A DNA stretch of 33,423 nt. Origin: Gammaproteobacteria bacterium. Lineage in GTDB: Bacteria > Pseudomonadota > Gammaproteobacteria > Steroidobacterales > Steroidobacteraceae. Both the position numbers and the translations under genes were made by a program. The notes under the pieces are model-generated. The model saw nothing but the letters and a program-made list of their open reading frames with translations. It had not been told where the DNA came from and did no database searches. Below are positions 9,503 to 17,237 of this stretch, piece after piece; the stretch's first letter is position 1; each line of letters starts with the position of its first letter. Where the stretch lies: assembly GCA_020029535.1 (NCBI GenBank), contig JAIBJM010000063.1:1-33423 (forward strand), in the 5' to 3' direction.

Positions 9503-10152
9503 GCCACCGTCCTTTGGACGGGTGGCCGGACACCGCGCGATTGCATCAGAGCGATGACCTCGCTCAGCAACCTGGCCCTTCCGGCCTGATCGTCACGATA
9601 GCGCTGCAGCGACCAGATGCGGACCCGCGGGCAACGGTCGAGATTGCGCCACATCATCTGGTGAAAATCCGGCGGATCGCCTTGATCCCATCCGCAGCAG
9701 AACAGATCGCCAAAGTCGGCGAGCAGCTTCAGGTGATCTTCGAAGCCCGAGCCGGCGTGAAGATCGATAACGACATTGACGCCCTTCCCGCCGGTCCAGG
9801 CCGCGATGCGGTCGACTGGCTTCTCGGATGTCCGGTCGAAGGCCAGCACCGCACCCGCGTCGGAGAGCAGTGCCGCTTGCGCCGCACTTTCAGCACTCGC
9901 GGCGACTTTCCAGCCGGCTAGTGTTGCAAGCTGAACGAATACAATGCCGGTGTTCAGCGGCGACGCCGGCACATACGCCGTGCCGACAGCCAGACCCCGG
10001 GTGCCCGCGGTGAACAGCGCATGGGCCAGCATGTAATCCGGCAGGCAGCCGGCGATATCCGCGTCGAGATCTGCCGGCAGTTCCAGACCGGCCAGAACAC
10101 CGTCCGGATCCACCTGAGGTCTGGTCGTCTCGGTCCGGTGGGCACTGGCCAT
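9499..10152 (-). CDS. Truncated MDR-family protein (Rossmann domain only)
   Basis: This 217-residue ORF is clearly related to its downstream neighbour. LPADLDADIAGCLPDY matches LPDGIDLQAAACITDY, and DRCPRVRIWS matches DRCWKIRSWS. It has no GroES-like catalytic domain and lacks the last 25-30 residues found in the neighbour. The glycine motif is degraded to PASPLNTG (62-69), against PNSTGGTG in the full-length copy. An in-frame stop lies two codons before the ATG at 10152, so no longer protein is hidden upstream; the preceding HNH gene ends 7 nt away. It is either a decaying duplicate or a domain-only partner. I regard catalytic activity alone as unlikely. Confidence 0.7.
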   Translation of the reverse strand: MASAHRTETTRPQVDPDGVLAGLELPADLDADIAGCLPDYMLAHALFTAGTRGLAVGTAYVPASPLNTGIVFVQLATLAGWKVAASAESAAQAALLSDAGAVLAFDRTSEKPVDRIAAWTGGKGVNVVIDLHAGSGFEDHLKLLADFGDLFCCGWDQGDPPDFHQMMWRNLDRCPRVRIWSLQRYRDDQAGRARLLSEVIALMQSRGVRPPVQRTVA

Positions 10153-10159
10153 GAATCAG

Positions 10160-11086
10160 TTACGCCTTGAACAAATGCTCGTTGTGCCACTGCAGGAACT
10201 CGCGGCGCGGCAAATAGGTATCTTCGTTGGGAAGAACAGTGAGTTCCTTGCCATGATATGCGTAGTACTCACGACCGTTGTGCCAGTCCTGCCGCAGTCG
10301 CGAACTCACTTCAATACGCAGTTCCAGTGTGACGGTAATGTAGCCGCAATCGAACAACTTGTGCAGATCGGAACGCAGCAGCAGGCCATTGTTGATGCGA
10401 TGCTGCCCGCCTACGGCGTAAGGCTTGATATGAGCGGCCTCGAGCACGGGTAGTGTCTTCTCGCCAGTAATGGCGCAGCGCCGCTGGTAGGCGTCGGTAA
10501 CCAATACGCGGAAGGCACCTTGTCCCAGACGGCTTTGGGTAAGAAATTCCGCGCCGAAGCGCGGTCCGTCTTGCATAGACTCGGCAGCCGGGTCTGCGAT
10601 GCGTCTCGTCATTGCGCGTACTTGCTCGATTCTCGCCCACAGGTCGCGCCCCTCCGCCTCATTTGTATCGAAGGTCTTGCCGCGCACTATGTTTGGTGCC
10701 CAGCTACTTGGAGCCGGAATCCAATCCCTTTCGTTCAAGAAGAATGGATCCGTGAGGACGTTGCAGCCGATGATAGGGTCTGGACCGATGTCGCCAGTGC
10801 GGTAGCGTTCCACACGGGTCTTCAGGTCGTGCAGCGAAGTTACACCGTTCTTGATTCCGAAGGCATCCCATGCCAAAGACGCTGGAAGCTGCGAATAGCG
10901 GACAAAGAACCCGCCGCCAACGATGAAGTTTTTCGGACTGTGCAACTTGAACAGGAACGGCTCGCCGGGCCGTAGCGCACGGAACTGCTGGGCGCCGCTT
11001 GGTTGCCAGAAGTTGACTTCGTCTGGATGGCTGGTGACATGCCGTCGAAACCAGTCCTCGTCGGTGACACCAACCCAGAGTTTCAT
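10160..11086 (-). CDS. HNH endonuclease with N-terminal PUA/EVE-like domain, putative restriction enzyme
   Basis: The protein has 308 residues. Its C-terminal part carries an HNH_2-type nuclease motif: CAITGE at 204-209, AAHIKPY with His219, INNGLLL with Asn233, and DLHKLFD with His242. The N-terminal ~110 residues (MKLWVGVTDEDW, VNFWQPSG, FRALRPGEPFLFKLHSP, IVGGGFFVRY) resemble PUA-superfamily modules that read modified bases in some modification-dependent restriction enzymes. That assignment is by pattern only. The ATG at 11086 overlaps the stop of the preceding small ORF (ATGA). A 60-base stretch counted by eye (10201-10260) is about 52 % GC, clearly lower than the flanking nuo genes, which fits horizontal acquisition. 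The function is probably defence, but no methyltransferase is present. Confidence 0.75.
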   Translation of the reverse strand: MKLWVGVTDEDWFRRHVTSHPDEVNFWQPSGAQQFRALRPGEPFLFKLHSPKNFIVGGGFFVRYSQLPASLAWDAFGIKNGVTSLHDLKTRVERYRTGDIGPDPIIGCNVLTDPFFLNERDWIPAPSSWAPNIVRGKTFDTNEAEGRDLWARIEQVRAMTRRIADPAAESMQDGPRFGAEFLTQSRLGQGAFRVLVTDAYQRRCAITGEKTLPVLEAAHIKPYAVGGQHRINNGLLLRSDLHKLFDCGYITVTLELRIEVSSRLRQDWHNGREYYAYHGKELTVLPNEDTYLPRREFLQWHNEHLFKA

Positions 11087-11280
11087 GCACGTCCCATTCG
11101 AGCCGAGCTCTGCTTCTTTGCCTCGATGACTTCCGCGGCCTTTCCATCGATATACAGCAGATAGTCCGCTTCACCGTGGCCGAGGTTGAGCGGAAACTCG
11201 CGTATCGCCCTGCACACATGCCATCCAGTTGCCTGCAGCAACCGGTCGATCTCAGCATATGCGCGGAATTCGGGCGTCAT
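11083..11280 (-). CDS. Small PD-ExK ORF, N-terminal fragment of a type I restriction HsdR subunit
   Basis: This 65-residue ORF resembles the first residues of HsdR (HSDR_N domain): MTPEFRAYAEIDRLLQATGWHV, then REFPL, ADYLLYIDGKA and VIEAKK. The candidate PD-ExK catalytic set is visible: Glu10, Asp39, Glu53 and Lys55. Compared with remembered HsdR sequences, about a dozen residues around the usual HAARG segment are missing after position 23, and the protein ends shortly after EAKK, where HsdR continues for hundreds of residues including the helicase. A GGGAGG lies 12 nt before the ATG. Its TGA overlaps the HNH start codon. It is most likely a remnant, but the nuclease core residues survive and its translation is coupled to an endonuclease. 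Confidence 0.6.
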   Translation of the reverse strand: MTPEFRAYAEIDRLLQATGWHVCRAIREFPLNLGHGEADYLLYIDGKAAEVIEAKKQSSARMGRA

Positions 11281-11347
11281 GATCCGTGGAATCCTCCCAA
11301 GGCCATGATCTTGCCAGAGTTCGGGTCAAATTCTGTCGCAGAGCCGC

Positions 11348-11884
11348 ATGCATAAATCCCTTACGCTGCCGGGCATCGAGACGCGCATCCACGCGCTGCG
11401 CGGCGTGTCGGTATTGCTCGACAGCGATCTGGCAGAGCTGTACGGCACAACGCCCAGTGCCCTGCTCCAGGCCGTGCGCCGCAACACGGGTCGGTTCCCG
11501 GAAGACTTCATGTTTCAGATTAACAATCAAGAGCTTATGAACTTGAAATCACAGATTGTGATTTCAAGTTCCGCGACCGGTCACGGCGGCCGCCGAGCTC
11601 GCCCCTACGCCTTCACCGAGCAGGGTGTCGCCATGCTCTCCAGCGTGCTGCGCAGCCCGGTGGCCGTGCAGGTCAATATTGAGATCATGCGTGCCTTCGT
11701 GCGCCTGCGGCGGGCGGCGCTGATCAGCAGCGAACTGATGAAGTTGATCGAGGATCTGTCGACGCGCGTCGATTCGCACGAATCGGTGCTCGCCGAACTG
11801 GCTGAGGCCATTCGTCAGCTCGCCGAGTCACCGCCGGAATCCCGTACCCTGCCAATCGGTTTCACGGCGGATTGGGGTAAATAA
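11348..11884 (+). CDS. ORF6N domain-containing protein
   Basis: The 178-residue plus-strand gene has a clear ORF6N domain: IETRIHALRGVSVLLDSDLAELYG at about 10-33, AVRRNTGRFPEDFMFQ at 42-57, PYAFTEQGVAMLSSVLRS at 86-103 and NIEIMRAFVRLR at 110-121. A predicted C-terminal coiled-coil segment follows (about 125-160). ORF6N proteins are DNA-binding domains common in phage anti-repressors and mobile elements, and often occur as orphan chromosomal genes. It is divergent from the small HsdR-like ORF across 67 nt and convergent with tRNA-fMet across 48 nt. I see no convincing ribosome-binding site. Its position beside a tRNA gene marks the edge of the accessory segment. Its exact role is unknown. 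Confidence 0.85.
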   Translation: MHKSLTLPGIETRIHALRGVSVLLDSDLAELYGTTPSALLQAVRRNTGRFPEDFMFQINNQELMNLKSQIVISSSATGHGGRRARPYAFTEQGVAMLSSVLRSPVAVQVNIEIMRAFVRLRRAALISSELMKLIEDLSTRVDSHESVLAELAEAIRQLAESPPESRTLPIGFTADWGK

Positions 11885-11932
11885 GGCGCGCCGTACGTAT
11901 CGCGAAGCTGACCGGAATAGACCGGCGGAAGT

Positions 11933-12009
11933 TGGTAGCGGGGGCAGGATTTGAACCTGCGACCTTCGGGTTATGAGCCCGACGAGCTGCCAGACTGCTC
12001 CACCCCGCA
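11933..12009 (-). tRNA. Initiator tRNA-fMet (anticodon CAU)
   Basis: This is a 77-nt cloverleaf including an encoded CCA. The anticodon stem TCGGG/CCCGA, with three consecutive G:C pairs, flanks the loop CTCATAA (CAU). The D-stem has A11:U24, and the first acceptor pair is not Watson-Crick (U1:U72), all hallmarks of an initiator. The T-arm GCAGG-TTCAAAT-CCTGC is intact. In E. coli the equivalent gene, metY, is directly upstream of rimP; here about 3.4 kb of accessory genes separate them. Confidence 0.96.
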
Positions 12010-12023
12010 CCAGGAGGCCGGGC

Positions 12024-12051
12024 ATTCTACACGACGAATGCCACCTGCCAA
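12024..12051 (-). promoter_or_regulatory. Predicted promoter of tRNA-fMet
   Basis: A -35 TTGGCA (12051-12046) and a -10 TAGAAT (12029-12024) have a 16-nt spacer on the minus strand, followed by the GC-rich discriminator GCCCGGCC. Transcription would start near 12017, about 8 nt before the mature tRNA 5' end. This lets the tRNA be made independently of nuoN read-through. Confidence 0.7.
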
Positions 12052-12066
12052 GCATAGTCCTGAATA

Positions 12067-12093
12067 TGTTTGCGGACGCTCAGCCCGCAAACA
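12067..12093 (-). terminator. Hairpin after nuoN, possible end of nuo operon
   Basis: A perfect 9-bp inverted repeat TGTTTGCGG/CCGCAAACA with a 9-nt loop lies 3 nt past the nuoN stop. There is no U-tract on either strand, so it may be a 3' mRNA-stabilising stem or a weak terminator rather than a classical intrinsic one. Confidence 0.5.
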
Positions 12094-12096
12094 AAC

Positions 12097-13533
12097 TCAG
12101 GAAATCAGCCCCGCGCACAACCCCAGCAGCACATTGGGCAGCGCCCCCAGCGCCAGCAGCCCCAGGCAATTCACGCCCAGTACCCCGCGCACCATGCCCT
12201 GCCGCTCGATGGCCGGCTGATCGGTGCCGTTCTCGAAGAACATGTACCAGATGACGCGCAGGTAGTAGTACGCGCCGATCACCGACACCGACACCGCCAG
12301 CAGCGCCAGGTACAGATGATCGCTGTTCAGCAGCGCCTGGATGATCCACAGCTTGGCCCAGAAGCCTGCAAAGGGCGGCACACCGGCCGTGGACAGCATC
12401 AGGATCAGCATCATCCAGGCCAGCAGCGGATCGCGCCCCGCCAGACCCTTGTAGTCGTCCAGCTCCTCGGCCTCGCCATGACTGCGCGCCGCCAGCAGCA
12501 CCAGACCGAAGGAACCCAGCGCCGTCAGCACATAGATCAGCGTGTAGTTCAGCGACGCTTCGTAACCGGCCTCGGTGGCGGTGACGAAGCCGAGCAGGAT
12601 GAAGCCCACATTGCCGATGGTGGAATAGGCCAGCATGCGGCGGATGCTGGTCTGCGCGATGGCGACGATGTTGCCCACCAGGAGTGAGAGCACCGCAATG
12701 ACGCCCAGCATCTGCATCCACAGTTGCGGATCGCCACCGAGGCCATGCGCCAGCAGCCGGAACGCCAGCGCGAAGTAAGCCAGCTTGGGTGCACTGGCCA
12801 GCAGCAGCGTGACGCTGGCGGGCGCACCGCGATACACATCGGGCACCCACATGTGGAAGGGTACGCCGCCGAACTTGAAGGCCACCGCGACCACGATGAA
12901 GGTCAGCGCGATGACGATGCCGGCGCTGCCACCATGCGCGGCGCTGGCCAGCTGATCCAGCTGCAGCGTGCCGGTCAGTCCGTACAGCAGCGACATGCCG
13001 TACAGCAGCACGCCCGAGGCAATGGCACCCAGCACGAAGTACTTGATGGCCGCTTCGGCGGCCAGCCCTGAGTCGCGATCGAAGGCCACCAGCGCATACA
13101 TCGACAGCGCCAGCAGTTCGACGCCCAGATAGATGGTCAACAGGCTGTTGGCCGAGGCCAGCACGCAGATGCCGAGCAGCGCCGACAGTGCCAGTACCTG
13201 GTACTCGCCGCCGCGGATGCGCTGCCGTTCGAGGAAGGCTTCGCCATAGAACAGCGCGCAGCCCACGGCCAGGAAGGCCGCCAGCTTGAGGAATACCGCC
13301 AGCGGATCGGCCACGTACAAGCCGTCGAACAGCACGGTGCGCTCGCTGACCTGGCCATACACCACCGTCAGCCAGCCGCAGATGGCCAGCGACAGCAGCG
13401 TGACGATGGCCGTCAGTCCGCGGCGCGACTGACCGGCGAACACCTCCACCATCAGCACCAGACAGATGGCCGCCGCCAGCGAGATTTCCGGCATGGCCGG
13501 GAGCAGAGTAGCCGGATTGAACGCGTTGACCAT
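12097..13533 (-). CDS. nuoN: NADH-quinone oxidoreductase subunit N
   Basis: This is an antiporter-like membrane subunit of complex I, one of three proton-translocating modules with NuoL and NuoM. The 478-residue hydrophobic protein has about 14 membrane helices and the conserved segment FKFGGVPFHMWVPDVYRGAP, with the lysines and histidines of the central hydrophilic axis. The ATG at 13533 begins 1 nt after the nuoM stop. It is the last gene of the operon and is followed by a 9-bp hairpin. Confidence 0.96.
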   Translation of the reverse strand: MVNAFNPATLLPAMPEISLAAAICLVLMVEVFAGQSRRGLTAIVTLLSLAICGWLTVVYGQVSERTVLFDGLYVADPLAVFLKLAAFLAVGCALFYGEAFLERQRIRGGEYQVLALSALLGICVLASANSLLTIYLGVELLALSMYALVAFDRDSGLAAEAAIKYFVLGAIASGVLLYGMSLLYGLTGTLQLDQLASAAHGGSAGIVIALTFIVVAVAFKFGGVPFHMWVPDVYRGAPASVTLLLASAPKLAYFALAFRLLAHGLGGDPQLWMQMLGVIAVLSLLVGNIVAIAQTSIRRMLAYSTIGNVGFILLGFVTATEAGYEASLNYTLIYVLTALGSFGLVLLAARSHGEAEELDDYKGLAGRDPLLAWMMLILMLSTAGVPPFAGFWAKLWIIQALLNSDHLYLALLAVSVSVIGAYYYLRVIWYMFFENGTDQPAIERQGMVRGVLGVNCLGLLALGALPNVLLGLCAGLIS

Positions 13534-13534
13534 G

Positions 13535-15055
13535 TCAGCCCACCGGAATCTTGCTGATGACCATCTGCTGCAGCAGATGTTGAACCGAACTTTCCATCAC
13601 GTTGATCAGCGGCGCGGGCCATACGCCCAGCAGCAGTACCGCCACCGCCAGCACACCGAGAACCAGCATCTCGCGGCCGTTGAGGTCCTTCATCTCCGCC
13701 ACATGGGCATTGCCCACCGGCCCGAAGATCACGCGCTTGACCAGCCACAGCGTGTAGGCCGCGCCCAGGATCAGCGTGGTCGCCGCCAGCGCGGCGTACC
13801 AGAAGCTGGCCTTGAAGGCGGACAGAATCACCAGGAATTCGCCGACGAAGCCCGAGGTGCCCGGCAAGCCCGCATTGGCCAGCGCGAACAGCACCATCAG
13901 CGCCGCGAATTTCGGCATCACGTTGATGACGCCGCCATAGTCGCTGATCTCGCGGCTGTGCAGCCGGTCATACATGACGCCGATGCAAAGGAACAACGCG
14001 CCCGAGATCAAGCCGTGCGACACCATCTGCACGATGGCGCCATTGAGGCCCAGCGCCGCGCCGGCCAGATTGCCAGTGTTGGCCTGGATGTCGAAGGCCA
14101 CGAAGGCGCCCAGCGTGACAAAACCCATGTGCGCAATCGATGAATAGGCGATCAGCTTCTTCATGTCGGTCTGCGCCAGCGCCACGAAGCCGATGTAGAT
14201 CACCGCGATCAGCGACAGGCCGATCACCAGCCAGTCCAGTTCGCGACTGGCATCCGGCGTCATCGGCAGGCTGAAGCGCAGCAAACCGTAACCGCCCATC
14301 TTCAGCATGATGGCGGCCAGGATCACCGAACCGCCGGTGGGCGCCTCGACGTGCGCATCGGGCAGCCAGGTGTGCACCGGCCACATCGGTACCTTGACGG
14401 CGAAGGCGGCCAGGAAGGCCAGGAAGATCCAGCGCTGCTCGAGCAGCGAAAGCGGCAGTGCCTGGAAGCCGGCGATGCTGTACTCGCCTGCTTTCAGATA
14501 CATGTAGATCAGTGCCACCAGCATGAACACCGAGCCGAGGAAGGTGTAGAGGAAGAACTTCAGCGTGGCGTACACGCGCCGCGGGCCGCCCCAGACACCG
14601 ATGATCAGGAACATCGGAATCAGCATGGCTTCCCAGAAGAAATAGAACAGCAGCGAGTCCAGCGCGGCGAACACGCCGATCATCAGGCCCTCGAGCATCA
14701 GGAAGGCGGCGAAGTACTGCGCCGGGCGCTTCTCGATCACGGTCCACGCGGCGATCACCACCGGCATGGTCATGAAGGTGGTCAGCAGGATCAGCGGCAG
14801 CGAAATGCCGTCCACGCCCAGGTAGTACTCGGCGTTGAACTGCCGGATCCAGGGCAGCTTCTCGATGAACTGGAAGCTGGCGGTGGCGGTATTGAAGCCG
14901 GTGTACAGCGGAATGGAGGCGATGAAGGTGGCCACTGAAGTGGCCAGCGCCACCCAGCGCGCCGCCACGGCCCGACCATCGCCCAGCGCCATGGTCAGCA
15001 CGCCGCCGACAATCGGCAACCAGATCAGCAATGACAGTAAACCAGTGCCCTGCAT
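13535..15055 (-). CDS. nuoM: NADH-quinone oxidoreductase subunit M
   Basis: This antiporter-like, multi-spanning subunit lies in the membrane arm of complex I. The 506 residues include the signature VPMWPVHTWLPDAHVEAPT followed by AAIMLKMGGYGLLRF, the conserved broken-helix and lysine region. The N-terminal EKLPWIRQFNAEYYLGVDGIS is also typical of NuoM. The ATG at 15055 follows the nuoL stop by 12 nt, and nuoN follows after 1 nt, so the three antiporter-like genes form one tight block. Confidence 0.97.
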   Translation of the reverse strand: MQGTGLLSLLIWLPIVGGVLTMALGDGRAVAARWVALATSVATFIASIPLYTGFNTATASFQFIEKLPWIRQFNAEYYLGVDGISLPLILLTTFMTMPVVIAAWTVIEKRPAQYFAAFLMLEGLMIGVFAALDSLLFYFFWEAMLIPMFLIIGVWGGPRRVYATLKFFLYTFLGSVFMLVALIYMYLKAGEYSIAGFQALPLSLLEQRWIFLAFLAAFAVKVPMWPVHTWLPDAHVEAPTGGSVILAAIMLKMGGYGLLRFSLPMTPDASRELDWLVIGLSLIAVIYIGFVALAQTDMKKLIAYSSIAHMGFVTLGAFVAFDIQANTGNLAGAALGLNGAIVQMVSHGLISGALFLCIGVMYDRLHSREISDYGGVINVMPKFAALMVLFALANAGLPGTSGFVGEFLVILSAFKASFWYAALAATTLILGAAYTLWLVKRVIFGPVGNAHVAEMKDLNGREMLVLGVLAVAVLLLGVWPAPLINVMESSVQHLLQQMVISKIPVG

Positions 15056-15067
15056 GTTGTTATTCCA

Positions 15068-16939
15068 TCAAAGCCCGAGCAGGAACCAGCCGAGCAGCAG
15101 CACCAGCCCGACGATCATCCAGAAGGCGTACCGATCGCCGCCTTTCCACAGCGCGTTGCCCAGCATCCGGCTGGCGCGCGCGATGACGTTTTCGTTGAAC
15201 CAGTCGAAGAAGTATTTGTTGACCAGCAGCCGGTACAGCCAGTTGAAGCGCATCTGCGCCAGTGCCGCCAGGTCCGGACGCTTCAGCACGAACAACCAGG
15301 CGGCGACCACACCGGCGAGCGCCAGCCAGAACGGTGGCGTGGACAGCGCGTGCACGGCGAAGGACACCGGGCCATGGAATTCATGGCCGATCTCCGCCAC
15401 CACATTGTTCTTCTCCAGCACGATGATGGCATTGCCGAAGAAATCGCCGAACAGCAGCGGCGCGATGGCCAGATAACCGATGAGCAGCGAGGGGATGGCC
15501 AGCGCCACCAGCGGGCCCTTCATGTCCCAGTGCACGTCGTGGAAGTGCTCCTCGGCGTGATGATCCAGTCGCGACTTGCCGTGGAAGGTCATGAAGATCA
15601 TGCGGAAGGTGTACAGCGCGGTGAAGAACACGCCGGCCAGCACGCAGAAGTAGGCATACCCTGCCCCCGGCCGCTGCGAGGCGTGCACGGCCTCGATCAG
15701 CGCGTCCTTGGAATAGAAACCGGAGAAGAACGGCGTGCCGATCAGCGCCAGCGCGCCGATCAGGCTGGTCCAGTAGGTCACCGGCATGCGCTTGCGCAGC
15801 CCGCCCATCTTGCGCATGTCCTGCTCGTGGTGCATGGCGACGATCACGGCGCCGGCGGCCAGGAACAGCAGTGCCTTGAAGAAGGCATGCGTCATCAGGT
15901 GGAAAATCGCCACGCTGTAGGCCGAGGCGCCCAGCGCCACGGTCATGTAACCCAGCTGCGACAGCGTGGAGTAGGCCACCACGCGCTTGATGTCATTGTT
16001 GATGACGCCGAGGAAGCCCATGAACAGCGCCGTGGTGGCGCCGATCACCAGCACGAAGGACAGCGCCACGTCGGAGTATTCGAACAGCGGCGACATGCGC
16101 GCCACCATGAAGATGCCGGCAGTGACCATGGTGGCGGCGTGGATCAGCGCCGAGATCGGCGTCGGGCCTTCCATCGAATCGGGCAGCCACACATGCAACG
16201 GCACCTGCGCCGACTTGCCCATGGCGCCGATGAACAGGCAGATGCAGATCACCGTCAGCGCCGGCCAGGCGTGGCCGTTGAACAGCGTCAGCGTCTCGCC
16301 GGCCAGCTGCGGTGCGGCCTTGAAGGCGGTCGCATAGTCCAGCGAGCCGGTGAAATACAGCACGCCGGCAATGCCCAGCAGGAAGCCGAAGTCACCGACG
16401 CGGTTGACCAGGAAGGCCTTCATGTTGGCAAAGATGGCGCTGGGCCGCGTGTACCAGAAGCCGATCAGCAGGTAGGAGACCACGCCCACCGCTTCCCAGC
16501 CGAAGAACAGCTGCAGGAAGTTGTTGGACATCACCAGCATCAGCATCGAGAAGGTGAACAGCGAGATGTAACTGAAGAAGCGCTGGTAGCCGGGGTCGTC
16601 GTGCATGTAGCCCATGGTGTACACGTGCACGCACAGCGAGACAAAGGTGACCACCACCATCATCAGCGCGGTCAGCCGATCGATCAGGAAACCGATCTGC
16701 ATGTCGATGCCGTCGCTGACCAGCCACTGGTACACCGCGCCGTTGAAGGTCGGCACGCCGTCGATCAGCAGCTGTTTCATCACGTTGCAGGCCAGCACGC
16801 ACGAGGCCGCCACGCCGGCGATGGTGACCGCGGCCGCGCCGGTGCGGCCGATCAGCTTGCCGAACAGGCCGGCCAGCACCGCCGCGATCAGCGGCAGCAG
16901 CGGAATCCACAGCAACAGGGTCGGGTTCACGTCAGCCAC
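15068..16939 (-). CDS. nuoL: NADH-quinone oxidoreductase subunit L
   Basis: This is the distal antiporter-like subunit of complex I and carries the long lateral helix at its C-terminus. It has 623 residues, the expected size. Conserved features include [33 protein letters not shown] and [20 protein letters not shown] followed by [10 protein letters not shown]. The start is GTG at 16939 and lies inside the end of nuoK (8-nt overlap, GTGGCTGA). No alternative ATG gives a complete first helix. The GTG start with no obvious SD suggests reliance on translational coupling with nuoK. Confidence 0.96.
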   Translation of the reverse strand: MADVNPTLLLWIPLLPLIAAVLAGLFGKLIGRTGAAAVTIAGVAASCVLACNVMKQLLIDGVPTFNGAVYQWLVSDGIDMQIGFLIDRLTALMMVVVTFVSLCVHVYTMGYMHDDPGYQRFFSYISLFTFSMLMLVMSNNFLQLFFGWEAVGVVSYLLIGFWYTRPSAIFANMKAFLVNRVGDFGFLLGIAGVLYFTGSLDYATAFKAAPQLAGETLTLFNGHAWPALTVICICLFIGAMGKSAQVPLHVWLPDSMEGPTPISALIHAATMVTAGIFMVARMSPLFEYSDVALSFVLVIGATTALFMGFLGVINNDIKRVVAYSTLSQLGYMTVALGASAYSVAIFHLMTHAFFKALLFLAAGAVIVAMHHEQDMRKMGGLRKRMPVTYWTSLIGALALIGTPFFSGFYSKDALIEAVHASQRPGAGYAYFCVLAGVFFTALYTFRMIFMTFHGKSRLDHHAEEHFHDVHWDMKGPLVALAIPSLLIGYLAIAPLLFGDFFGNAIIVLEKNNVVAEIGHEFHGPVSFAVHALSTPPFWLALAGVVAAWLFVLKRPDLAALAQMRFNWLYRLLVNKYFFDWFNENVIARASRMLGNALWKGGDRYAFWMIVGLVLLLGWFLLGL

Positions 16940-17237
16940 TCAGCTTGTTCAGTTCTTCGACATTGATGCTGCGCCGCTCGCGGAACAGCACCACCAGGAT
17001 GGCCAGGCCGATGGCCGACTCGGCCGCCGCCACGGTCAGGATGAAAAAGACGAACACCTGTCCGTCGATCTGGCCGAGGTAGCGCGAAAAGGCCACGAAA
17101 TTGAAGTTGGCCGCCAGCAGCAGCAGCTCGATGCACATCAGCAACAGCAATACGTTCTTGCGGTTGATGAAAATGCCGGCCACCGACAGCGCGAACAGGA
17201 TTGCCGAGAGCACCAGCATGTCGCCGAGCGTGATCAT
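16932..17237 (-). CDS. nuoK: NADH-quinone oxidoreductase subunit K
   Basis: NuoK is a 101-residue membrane protein with three helices, the usual NuoK size. The two buried glutamates used in proton transfer are present: Glu37 in [13 protein letters not shown] and Glu73 in [13 protein letters not shown], one position off the E. coli E36/E72 numbering. The ATG at 17237 overlaps the nuoJ stop (ATGA), and its own stop overlaps the nuoL GTG start by 8 nt. Confidence 0.97.
   Translation of the reverse strand: MITLGDMLVLSAILFALSVAGIFINRKNVLLLLMCIELLLLAANFNFVAFSRYLGQIDGQVFVFFILTVAAAESAIGLAILVVLFRERRSINVEELNKLSG

Noticed and set aside
11885-11932. Attachment site or terminator after tRNA-fMet
   Set aside because: There is a short ACCGG repeat and a TACGTA palindrome, but no duplicate of the tRNA 3' end at the other edge and no stem with a U-tract.
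15350-16966. 538-codon plus-strand open frame opposite nuoL
   Set aside because: It is antisense to a clear nuoL. The His, Gln, Arg and Gly-rich composition is typical of a GC-rich shadow frame.
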